A stretch of 10,822 nt of DNA from Cytophagales bacterium. GTDB lineage: Bacteria; Bacteroidota; Bacteroidia; Cytophagales; UBA9547. The notes beneath the pieces are model-generated. The model saw only the letters and a program-made list of their open reading frames with translations, did no database searches and was not told the DNA's origin. Positions 1 through 6,005 of this stretch are shown here, piece after piece. The translations under genes were made by a program, and so were the position numbers. The stretch is from NCBI GenBank assembly GCA_025360395.1, contig JANYCH010000212.1, forward strand, positions 1 through 10,822, in the 5' to 3' direction. The stretch's first letter is position 1. Each line of letters starts with the position of its first letter.

Positions 1-129
1 ACAGACCAACATATTACACTTGCCTGGGGACGTGATTTTGCTGACGTAAGCCCAATGAAAGGAGTGGTTTTCTGCACAGGAAAACAGGCTTTACAGGTAG
101 AGGTGGATGTGAGGAGAGTTGGTTTATAG
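1..129 (+). CDS. Transglutaminase-like family protein, C-terminal end only (5' end outside window)
   Basis: Frame 1 is open from the first base to a TAG at 127-129, giving 42 visible residues. They include WGRDFADVSPMKGVVF followed by a short alternating hydrophobic strand (LQVEVDVRRV). A GRD(Y/F)xDVxPxxGV motif followed by a 'leVxVdV' strand is the typical C-terminus of bacterial transglutaminase-like proteins (COG1305 type: an N-terminal beta-rich domain followed by a Cys-His-Asp transglutaminase core). The catalytic residues themselves lie upstream of the window and cannot be checked, so enzymatic activity is not shown. The biological role of this family is mostly unknown. The gene converges on lspA with a 36-base gap in which I see no terminator hairpin. 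The call rests on one motif near the end of the protein. Confidence 0.72.
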   Translation, partial: TDQHITLAWGRDFADVSPMKGVVFCTGKQALQVEVDVRRVGL

Positions 130-165
130 CGGGTTGAAACGATGCAGGCAGCTATAGTTGTTTAC

Positions 166-783
166 CTAGCTTCTCACTTCAATCTCTTCTACTTCAGTAT
201 TTGATATTTCCGTTCCTATGAATCTCTTCTGAAAAACCAGGATCAGCAGTACACCTACAAAAATGCTGGAATCAGCAATATTGTAAATTGGCCAAAGGGA
301 ATAATACTGACCTCCCAAAATGGGAACCCAAGTCGGTAACAATCCTTCCCAAATGTCAAGGTAAAACATGTCAATTACTTGTCCGTTGAACCAGGGAGTT
401 GGAGCATTATAAGGAGCATTACCAAGATAAACGCCATAAAATACGCTGTCTATCACATTCCCAACTGCCCCGCCAAGTATCAGTGCCATACAAATAAGAA
501 ATCCTTTGTGGCCGTTTCGGGTTATTAACTGTTGCAGGTACCATGCTATTCCTACTATGGCCATCAGGCGGAACATGGTAAGAACAATTTTACCGTAATT
601 AGAACCTAGCTCAACCCCAAAAGCCATTCCTGGGTTTAGTGTATAATGCAGTTTGAATATGTCACCGAAAACGTGAATTTCGCCCATCATACCCATATCC
701 ATGTTATAATGGACAAGCAATTTTATTGTTTGGTCCAAAACAATAACAGCAAAACTTATCAAATAAAACTTAATGTAATTCAT
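166..783 (-). CDS. lspA: Lipoprotein signal peptidase (signal peptidase II)
   Basis: This is an inner-membrane aspartyl protease that removes the signal peptide of diacylglyceryl-modified prolipoproteins at the lipobox Cys. The 205-residue product shows the LspA blocks in order: LDQTIKLLV at 16-24 in the first membrane segment; NPGMAFG at 50-56 (family N-x-G-x-A-F); GGAVGNVIDSVFYG at 104-117 with the first catalytic Asp at D112; and NIADSSI at 168-174 with the second at D171. Most LspA proteins are about 160-170 residues. The extra length here lies mainly between the two Asp motifs (about 118-165, with PWFNGQVIDMFY and WVPILGGQYYSLWPIYNIAD), which is the form I associate with Bacteroidota. 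Four membrane segments fit (about 3-23, 65-84, 93-113, 170-186). The start is an ATG at 783 with no clear Shine-Dalgarno, as is usual in this phylum. It lies 30 bases downstream of kynU on the same strand and is probably co-transcribed with it. Confidence 0.95.
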   Translation of the reverse strand: MNYIKFYLISFAVIVLDQTIKLLVHYNMDMGMMGEIHVFGDIFKLHYTLNPGMAFGVELGSNYGKIVLTMFRLMAIVGIAWYLQQLITRNGHKGFLICMALILGGAVGNVIDSVFYGVYLGNAPYNAPTPWFNGQVIDMFYLDIWEGLLPTWVPILGGQYYSLWPIYNIADSSIFVGVLLILVFQKRFIGTEISNTEVEEIEVRS

Positions 784-813
784 AGCCTATCAGACAGCAA
801 ATTAAGGCATTTT

Positions 814-2019
814 TCAAAGTATTTCACTTAGTAAATTAATAAAATGCTTCCATTCTGCTTCTTCATTATACAATGGACAAAAGGAGAACCTCATAATGCC
901 TGGTTCCCTCCAATCGACTAAAATATTTTGCTCTTTTAATTTCGATATCAGGCTTTTATCCTCATTTAAAACCTGGGTGGAAATCATGTTCCCTCTTTGG
1001 TTCTCAGGTGTCAGGATCCGGATCTTGTTAGATGATTTTAGTTTGTTAAAAGCATACAAAGTCATTTCTTTAGATTTTTCCAAAAGTCTTTCAATATCCT
1101 CTGAAAGGAAAATATCTAAAGATGCCCTCAGTGCAGCCAGGCTCAAAACATTGGCATTGCTGTGCAGCCAGGCATCGGCATTGTTTACCGGGTCGAACGT
1201 TAAACCTGTTTGGAACCTTGTTTCTTCATTGTGCCCCCACCAGCCTCCTAATATGGTTGTGAGTTGTGGGTTTTGACTTTTGAGTTGGGGATTTAGACTT
1301 TTGGGAAAGTTTTTTTCGTGGACGAAATAGCCTCCTGTTGAACCAGGACCTGCATTGAGATATTTATAGGAGCACCATACCGCAAAATCTACACCCCAAT
1401 TATGCAATTGCATGGAGATATTTCCTATTGCATGGGCAAGATCCAGCCCGACTTTTATTTTATACTTTTCAGCACATTTCGTAATTTTTTCAATATCTAA
1501 AACCTGTCCGCTTAGGAAATTAACGCCTGATAGCCATATCAGCTCTAATTCTTCCCGGTGAGTTTCTATTTGTTGTAGAATATACTCGGTGCTAAAACAG
1601 TATTTTTCATTGTGTTTCAGGTAAACAATGGCCGAATCCGGATGATAGCCATGAAACTGGACCTGAGTTTGCACAGCAAAATTGTCTGATGAAAAACTTA
1701 TATCCTCAGTCAGGATCTTGAATTTATCTTTAGTTGGTTTATAAAACGTGGCAAAGAGGTTATGAATGTTGGAACTGAGAGAACTGTTGGCATTTACTTC
1801 CGCTTCTTTAGCACCACAGAGTTTCGCCAATCCTTTTTTTGCCGTATGATGGTAGCTAAACCATGGTTTCGGCTCTTCAAAATGGCCCTCTACTCCTGAA
1901 TTCGCCCATTTATTAAGTTCGGATACAATCAACTCCTGAGTTTTAAATGGTTGTAATCCTAAGGAGTGCCCACAAAAATAATGTATGGGATTATTGTTGT
2001 TTGATGGTTTTAGAAACAT
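814..2019 (-). CDS. kynU: Kynureninase
   Basis: PLP-dependent hydrolase that splits kynurenine to anthranilate plus alanine, or 3-hydroxykynurenine to 3-hydroxyanthranilate plus alanine; the latter reaction feeds quinolinate and NAD synthesis. The 401-residue protein carries the fold-type-I landmarks: the phosphate-binding region at 80-87; SDNFA at 111-115; DLAHAIGN at 193-200 with D193 (pyridine nitrogen) and H196; CSYKYLN at 216-222 with K219 as the predicted Schiff-base lysine; GGWWGH at 258-263; and DWREPGIMR with CPLYN at 369-385, where R377 fits the substrate-carboxylate arginine. H46 and N288 align with the residues linked to 3-hydroxykynurenine preference in the human enzyme. Oddities: the family GNSLG motif reads GHSLG (17-21), SNPP reads SNAN (287-290), and a tandem heptad sits at 241-254. 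The N-terminus is some 25-30 residues shorter than usual; upstream the frame is open only to 2065 with no other ATG, so the ATG at 2019 is kept. No other kynurenine-pathway gene is visible; lspA follows after 30 bases. Confidence 0.92.
   Translation of the reverse strand: MFLKPSNNNNPIHYFCGHSLGLQPFKTQELIVSELNKWANSGVEGHFEEPKPWFSYHHTAKKGLAKLCGAKEAEVNANSSLSSNIHNLFATFYKPTKDKFKILTEDISFSSDNFAVQTQVQFHGYHPDSAIVYLKHNEKYCFSTEYILQQIETHREELELIWLSGVNFLSGQVLDIEKITKCAEKYKIKVGLDLAHAIGNISMQLHNWGVDFAVWCSYKYLNAGPGSTGGYFVHEKNFPKSLNPQLKSQNPQLTTILGGWWGHNEETRFQTGLTFDPVNNADAWLHSNANVLSLAALRASLDIFLSEDIERLLEKSKEMTLYAFNKLKSSNKIRILTPENQRGNMISTQVLNEDKSLISKLKEQNILVDWREPGIMRFSFCPLYNEEAEWKHFINLLSEIL
1261..1302 (-). repeat. 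21-bp imperfect tandem duplication inside kynU
   Basis: Two adjacent 21-base units (1261-1281 and 1282-1302) match at 18 of 21 positions. On the coding strand they keep the frame and encode KSLNPQL followed by KSQNPQL (residues 240-253), between FVHEK and the conserved GWWG loop. Kynureninases I can recall have about 11 residues between these landmarks; here there are 22, so the repeat accounts for the extra length. Confidence 0.85.
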
Positions 2020-2023
2020 AATG

Positions 2024-2055
2024 CCAATGTAAGCTTCCAGTAGATTTAGTACAAA
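2024..2055 (-). promoter_or_regulatory. Candidate Bacteroidota-type promoter for kynU-lspA
   Basis: Read on the minus strand, TTTG (2055-2052) is followed after 20 bases by TACATTGG (2031-2024). The primary sigma factor of Bacteroidota prefers TTTG around -33 and TAnnTTTG around -7. The -33 box is exact and the -7 box has one mismatch. The -7 box ends only four bases before the kynU ATG, so transcription from here would give a nearly leaderless mRNA. The match was found by eye in a 78-base divergent gap; I saw no equally good site for the + strand gene at 2098. Confidence 0.3.
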
Positions 2056-2097
2056 CTCACGTACTCAATAAACGTAAATTGTTTTAGAAGACAGCGT

Positions 2098-3198
2098 ATG
2101 AAATTCAATTACATGAAAAACCAGTTCCTGTTTTTATTGCTTCTTATTCCGGGTACGTTGTTTTGTCAACCAGTAAACCAGACTGGTTTCGAGAATTTTA
2201 CTGATGAAGCTGTTTTTAATAAGGCGGCTCTTAAATCAGAAGGATTTAATGTTCCATGGCTGGATGGTTTTGATAAGGACAGGGCAAAAGTCGACAGCGA
2301 TTATTCTCACTCTGGAAATAATTCTTTACGTGTAAGCTTCCCTAAAGGTGGTTTTGGCTCTTTGGAAACCGGCGTTCAGGCGCCTTTGAAAGTGAAACCT
2401 CAAAACCAGTATTATGCTTCTTACTGGTTAAGGTTCAGTGACAATTTTAGTTTCGGATCTATAAGTGAGGAAGGAAAATTACCTGGACTGGCAGGTGGTG
2501 ACAATTGCAACGCCTGTGTTAAATGCAACGGCAACAATGGTTTCAGTGCCAGGTTAATGTGGAAAAAGGATGGTAAAGCATATCTTAACCTTCATGAAAT
2601 GCATAAAAATAATATTTGTGGGGAAGATTATCCATTGAAAACCACAAATGGAAAGCATGTTTACTTCCAAAAGGGAAAATGGCATAATGTGATAGAAAGG
2701 GTTAAAGTGAACAGCGGCGTTAATTATGATGGCGAGGTTGAAATATGGATTGATGGAAAACCTGCCGTTTCTATTGCAGGAATAAAATTTGTTTCAAATG
2801 GCACAAAAGTAGATAACCTGTATTTTTCTACTTTCCATGGTGGAACATCTGCTGCCTGGTCACCGGAAAATGATTGCAATATTTGGTTTGATGATATAAC
2901 CATTACTACAAATTACGCAGACATATTTGCACCCTTATCTGTAATTCCTTCACAGGCAAATGATTCTCTGATAATTGGGCCAAGACCTATTATGGCAAAC
3001 AGTTACATCTCAATTATGTGCCGCAAAGATCAAAATGTGAAAACTATAGAGTTGCTGGATACTGCTAGTAAGACTATTTCTAAGGGTGACATCAATGCTA
3101 AATCCCAGTTTTTTATTCCAAATACAACAAGGGGAATTTATTTCCTCAAGATCTACAGTGGTATGGATGTGACTGTTAGAAAAATTTACATTGAATAG
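2098..3198 (+). CDS. Secreted polysaccharide lyase, family 14-like (alginate/glucuronan lyase type), with T9SS-like sorting tail
   Basis: The predicted product has 366 residues. A signal peptide covers about residues 6-23 (FLFLLLLIPGTLFC, cleavage probably just before QP); the Cys is not in a proper lipobox. Residues ~30-275 look like the PL14 jelly roll: YASYWLRFSDNF (106-117), GKLPGLAGG (126-134), NGFSARLMWKK (147-157), Y162, GKWHNVIERVKVN (193-205), DGEVEIWIDGKP (211-222), LYFSTFHGG (241-249) and WSPENDCNIWFDD (254-266). K127, S150, R152 and Y162 match in order and spacing the active-site residues I recall for chlorovirus lyase vAL-1 (Lys197, Ser219, Arg221, Tyr233); the second Tyr appears to be N164. 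Residues ~288-366, ending in GIYFLKIYSG and VRKIYIE, resemble a type-A T9SS sorting domain, implying surface display or secretion. Two ATGs are possible, 2098 and 2113 (M6); M6 gives the more typical signal peptide. Substrate is unknown; the fold call is firmer than the substrate. Confidence 0.8.
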   Translation: MKFNYMKNQFLFLLLLIPGTLFCQPVNQTGFENFTDEAVFNKAALKSEGFNVPWLDGFDKDRAKVDSDYSHSGNNSLRVSFPKGGFGSLETGVQAPLKVKPQNQYYASYWLRFSDNFSFGSISEEGKLPGLAGGDNCNACVKCNGNNGFSARLMWKKDGKAYLNLHEMHKNNICGEDYPLKTTNGKHVYFQKGKWHNVIERVKVNSGVNYDGEVEIWIDGKPAVSIAGIKFVSNGTKVDNLYFSTFHGGTSAAWSPENDCNIWFDDITITTNYADIFAPLSVIPSQANDSLIIGPRPIMANSYISIMCRKDQNVKTIELLDTASKTISKGDINAKSQFFIPNTTRGIYFLKIYSGMDVTVRKIYIE

Positions 3199-3241
3199 AT
3201 TTCATGTAAGATTGTTCCATTTAAATCCAGAAAAAATCCAC

Positions 3242-4705
3242 TTAATAAAATTTGATTCCCCACCCGGCAAAACTATTTTCTTCTTCCGGTTTTTCAAATC
3301 CGTTTACATACGTTACCCTGTCTATTGAAATCCCGGATTTAGAAAGTTCTGGTTGAATCGCAGATTTCATTTTTTCAAAAGCTGATTGACCGTCAGAAGG
3401 AGGATTATTGCTCAAGCCAGAGGGAAATAAAACAAATTCTGCTTTCCATTCTGGATGGGAAAGAAATATTTTTGATAATCTTCTGCATTCCAGGGAAGTC
3501 CCGGCCAGGGTCTGATAAGTAGTACTGTCAAACAATTGTTTATTTCCATAATAAAGTTGACCCTTCTGTAAGGTTTCCAAGATAATTTCAGGATTATCTT
3601 TTTGGGTCCTGCTTAAATTTAAGGCGTCGTAGGTAGTTGACCAATAGAACTTTTCATTGCCAGATACTACAGCCACATCATAGACTTTTCCTGTTGGTAA
3701 TACAGCTGAAATCTTCCCATCTTTTTCTATTTTGGTTATAGAAATTGGGGCTCCGGTTTTGTTGTCTGAAACCTGAATAAAGCCTAACGGGCCTGCATTC
3801 GGACTTACATTAATTTTAGATGAGATCACAATAACTTTATCTGGATGGAAATTTTCAGGCAGTTTGGCTCTGAATAAAGTTAAATATCCATCGACTTTTG
3901 TGGAGTAGAGAATGGCTTCTGCCTGGGAAGGAATATCAGCATAAACCTCATCTGCAGGAGTATTTAGAAATTCCATGTTTACAGGTTCAGACCAGTTTTC
4001 ACCCAGCTTTTTCATCTGGTAAATGTCATAACCACCTTTTCCACCGGGTTTATTGGAACTGAATGTTAATGAATTACCGTCTTTGCTTATTCGAGGATAC
4101 AAAAGGTGGCTGTTCATTGGAATTTGCACCGGCGCTTGCCAGAAATCCTGCCCTTTTCCTTCTGACATAAAAAGTTTGCAATCCTGACAACCAGAATTTG
4201 CCATCGTGGCGCAGCGTAAAAAGTACAGGGTTTTACCGTCGGCTGAAAGGGATGGATAGCCATCTGATCCTATGCTGTTAACTGGCTTTCCAAGATTTTG
4301 AGCTGTAGACCATACCCCTCCTTTTTTCTCAGTAACCCAAATATCAAAGCCACCAACGCCGCCGGCCTTTCTGCTTGTAAAATAAATTTTGTTTCCATCT
4401 GCACTGATGCAATGTGCACCATATTGATTGAGCGTGCCTGATTTGTTTACGGCTGTAACATCTTCGCCACTGCCCCAGTTATCTAAACCTTTTGAATTGG
4501 TAATTTTCATGTCAACCGCATTTCCTTCGGTTACATAATAATCTGAACTGTAAATCATGGTTAAACCGTTGGCGGTTAACGATGGTGCATAATTATTGTA
4601 ATTAGGCACATTTATTTGCCTGGGCAATTTCAGCCTTACAGGTTGTGCAATTATGGTAGTGGCAATTGCAAGCAGTAGAATTATGGATAAAAAATAATGC
4701 TTCAT
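3242..4705 (-). CDS. Periplasmic PD40 beta-propeller protein with CRD and degenerate OmpA-like C-terminus (PorE-like architecture without TPRs)
   Basis: The product has 487 residues. A type I signal peptide covers 1-20 (SIILLLAIATTIIAQ). PD40/WD40-like blades follow, with signatures APSLTANGLTMIYSS (40-54), SADGNKIYFTSRKAGGVGGF (101-120), YPSLSADGKTLYFLR (150-164) and YPRISKDGNSLTFSSNKPGG (203-222), each leading into a 'W..p.nlg..VN' turn. Residues ~296-365 look like a carboxypeptidase-regulatory-like domain. The tail (~390-487) follows the OmpA/MotB plan: a helix with LECRRLSKIFLSHPEWKAEF, a helix with FEKMKSAIQPELSKSGIS, then DRVTYVNGFEKPEEEN. The peptidoglycan-binding hallmarks are missing, however: there is no GHTD-type Asp (FVLFPSG at 424-430) and no NRRVE-type Arg (GWGIKFY at 481-487). 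Propeller-CRD-OmpA is the order known in T9SS PorE, which also has TPRs; none is seen here. It is the last gene of the cluster, 25 bases after the membrane-protein gene. Role unknown; scaffold or anchoring is an inference. Confidence 0.8.
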   Translation of the reverse strand: MKHYFLSIILLLAIATTIIAQPVRLKLPRQINVPNYNNYAPSLTANGLTMIYSSDYYVTEGNAVDMKITNSKGLDNWGSGEDVTAVNKSGTLNQYGAHCISADGNKIYFTSRKAGGVGGFDIWVTEKKGGVWSTAQNLGKPVNSIGSDGYPSLSADGKTLYFLRCATMANSGCQDCKLFMSEGKGQDFWQAPVQIPMNSHLLYPRISKDGNSLTFSSNKPGGKGGYDIYQMKKLGENWSEPVNMEFLNTPADEVYADIPSQAEAILYSTKVDGYLTLFRAKLPENFHPDKVIVISSKINVSPNAGPLGFIQVSDNKTGAPISITKIEKDGKISAVLPTGKVYDVAVVSGNEKFYWSTTYDALNLSRTQKDNPEIILETLQKGQLYYGNKQLFDSTTYQTLAGTSLECRRLSKIFLSHPEWKAEFVLFPSGLSNNPPSDGQSAFEKMKSAIQPELSKSGISIDRVTYVNGFEKPEEENSFAGWGIKFY

Positions 4706-4710
4706 AAGAT

Positions 4711-4727
4711 GATTTAGTTTATAAATC
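4711..4727 (-). other. Short inverted repeat just upstream of the PD40 gene
   Basis: GATTTA (4711-4716) and TAAATC (4722-4727) form a perfect 6-bp stem with a 5-base loop. It fills most of the 25-base gap between the GT-C-like gene and the PD40 gene and ends five bases before the latter's ATG. With one G-C pair per stem it is weak. It could lower initiation of the third gene or be chance in AT-rich DNA. Confidence 0.3.
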
Positions 4728-4730
4728 TAA

Positions 4731-5993
4731 CTATTCTTTAGGAATTACTTTGATTATCCATCCTTTATCAGGAGGATTTATTGGAATTTCAAATGGTTCT
4801 TTGCCATCGAACTTATGGATGTATTTCTCCCAATGCATATCTTTAAAAACTTTGACAGGAATAATTCTATCCTTAAAAAAGTAAATTGCAGCAAAGCCAA
4901 TTAAGAGAAAATATTGCCAGTATTTTTTAGTTTCAATAAAATGCAAGGCGGCCCAAAACAAGGTAATAGTGGGAATATAAAAATATCTGTCAGTAGAAAC
5001 CGGATCAAGCATACCTGGGTTTTTACGGAATCCATAAATGGTGGAAAGGAACATGAGCAAACCAGCAGAGATAAAAACAAAAGGGATAGATTGTTTATTT
5101 TTTATCAAACTTCTGAATGTCAAAATTTCTAAGATCAACATCCCAATGAATAAAGAAAATCCCAGCACGATGCTGAGGTTGGTTTTAAGAAAGACAATAT
5201 CAGTGTTGACAGTTAAGACAGCGAATTGCTGGTAAAACAACTCAAAGGCTGACCTGCTCATTTCCATTAGACCTGGTTGTCCTGAGCTTCGCTCCATGGG
5301 AAAGAAAAGTATTAAGGCCAACTGAAGGCAGGCAGTAAATGTGTAAGCAATGAATGGAAGTTTCAAATGGCTGGTTTTCATCAGCTCATCTTTCAGGAAA
5401 TAAAACCGAATCAAAACTATTGGAAAAAATATCGTTGCAAATGGCCCGGATAACCCTACAATGAGAATAATACAGGCATCAAGTACTGACCAGAATTTTG
5501 AATTTTTAAAATAGCACAAGGGCATTAGCAAAATGAAAGCCAGCGACCATTGCTGGTTTGTGATGTTCATAAACACCTCGTTGTACACAGGAAGCATTGT
5601 CATGGACAATATCATCAGCAGAGATGTTGCTTTATTTTCAGGACCGCGAAACCAAATGTAGACTATGGTTAACAGAAATGCAGTCAACGACATGATGTTG
5701 TAAAACAAGGGTAATTGTCCTATTGGAACAAGGTAATGACCTATGATGCTTATTGTTCTGGGAAAAACATGCAGGTACTCAGCATATGGGATAAAGATGC
5801 TCAAAAAACCTACTCTGTAACTATCCAAAAAAAAGACTTCACCGTCCTCCATCCAAAACTGTGCATTGAACAAAGCATCCGGCCTGCGGTGGTGCAGCAT
5901 TAAAGCACTGATAACCAATGCCATTAACAGCCAATGTATTTTGCCCTGTTTCAAATTATTCCAGGTTAAAGCTTTGGTTTTAAAAACTTCCAT
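4731..5993 (-). CDS. Multi-pass inner-membrane protein, GT-C glycosyltransferase-like
   Basis: The product has 420 residues. After a short cytoplasmic start come about 9-11 membrane segments (about 20-36, 78-92, 96-114, 122-138, 149-162, 168-199, 211-232, 272-294, 303-320, 337-354, 358-374) and a ~45-residue polar tail. The first extracytoplasmic loop holds FNAQFWMEDGEVFFLDSYR (42-60), then LSIFIPYAEYLHVFPR (64-79). An acidic pair (E49-D50) after the first membrane segment is the hallmark position of the GT-C catalytic motif, and TDRYFYIP (334-341) resembles the late R-Y loop seen in such enzymes. I recall uncharacterised bacterial membrane proteins with an 'NPQFWAEDG' block, which this resembles, but no assigned donor or acceptor. 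The tail ends with PFEIPINPPDKGWIIKVIP, possibly a small periplasmic strand region. Its ATG lies 12 bases after the receptor's stop and the PD40 gene follows after 25 bases, so it is very probably translated from the same mRNA. Transferase activity is inferred from fold-like features only. Confidence 0.6.
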   Translation of the reverse strand: MEVFKTKALTWNNLKQGKIHWLLMALVISALMLHHRRPDALFNAQFWMEDGEVFFLDSYRVGFLSIFIPYAEYLHVFPRTISIIGHYLVPIGQLPLFYNIMSLTAFLLTIVYIWFRGPENKATSLLMILSMTMLPVYNEVFMNITNQQWSLAFILLMPLCYFKNSKFWSVLDACIILIVGLSGPFATIFFPIVLIRFYFLKDELMKTSHLKLPFIAYTFTACLQLALILFFPMERSSGQPGLMEMSRSAFELFYQQFAVLTVNTDIVFLKTNLSIVLGFSLFIGMLILEILTFRSLIKNKQSIPFVFISAGLLMFLSTIYGFRKNPGMLDPVSTDRYFYIPTITLFWAALHFIETKKYWQYFLLIGFAAIYFFKDRIIPVKVFKDMHWEKYIHKFDGKEPFEIPINPPDKGWIIKVIPKE

Positions 5994-6005
5994 TAAGAGA
6001 TTAGA

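Noticed and set aside
646..831. 61-codon + strand frame across the lspA start
   Set aside because: It overlaps the conserved N-terminus of LspA and the lspA-kynU gap; the predicted peptide has no family features.
896..1276. 126-codon + strand open frame opposite kynU
   Set aside because: It lies wholly inside the well-supported kynureninase gene on the other strand, has no recognisable motif, and shows the composition of an antisense shadow.
2098..2170. Lipoprotein signal in the polysaccharide lyase
   Set aside because: The Cys in GTLFCQP has Phe at -1 and no lipobox; a type I signal peptide fits better, together with the sorting tail.
3199..3241. Bidirectional terminator between the lyase and PD40 genes
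   Set aside because: I found no stem longer than a few A/T pairs in the 43-base convergent gap.
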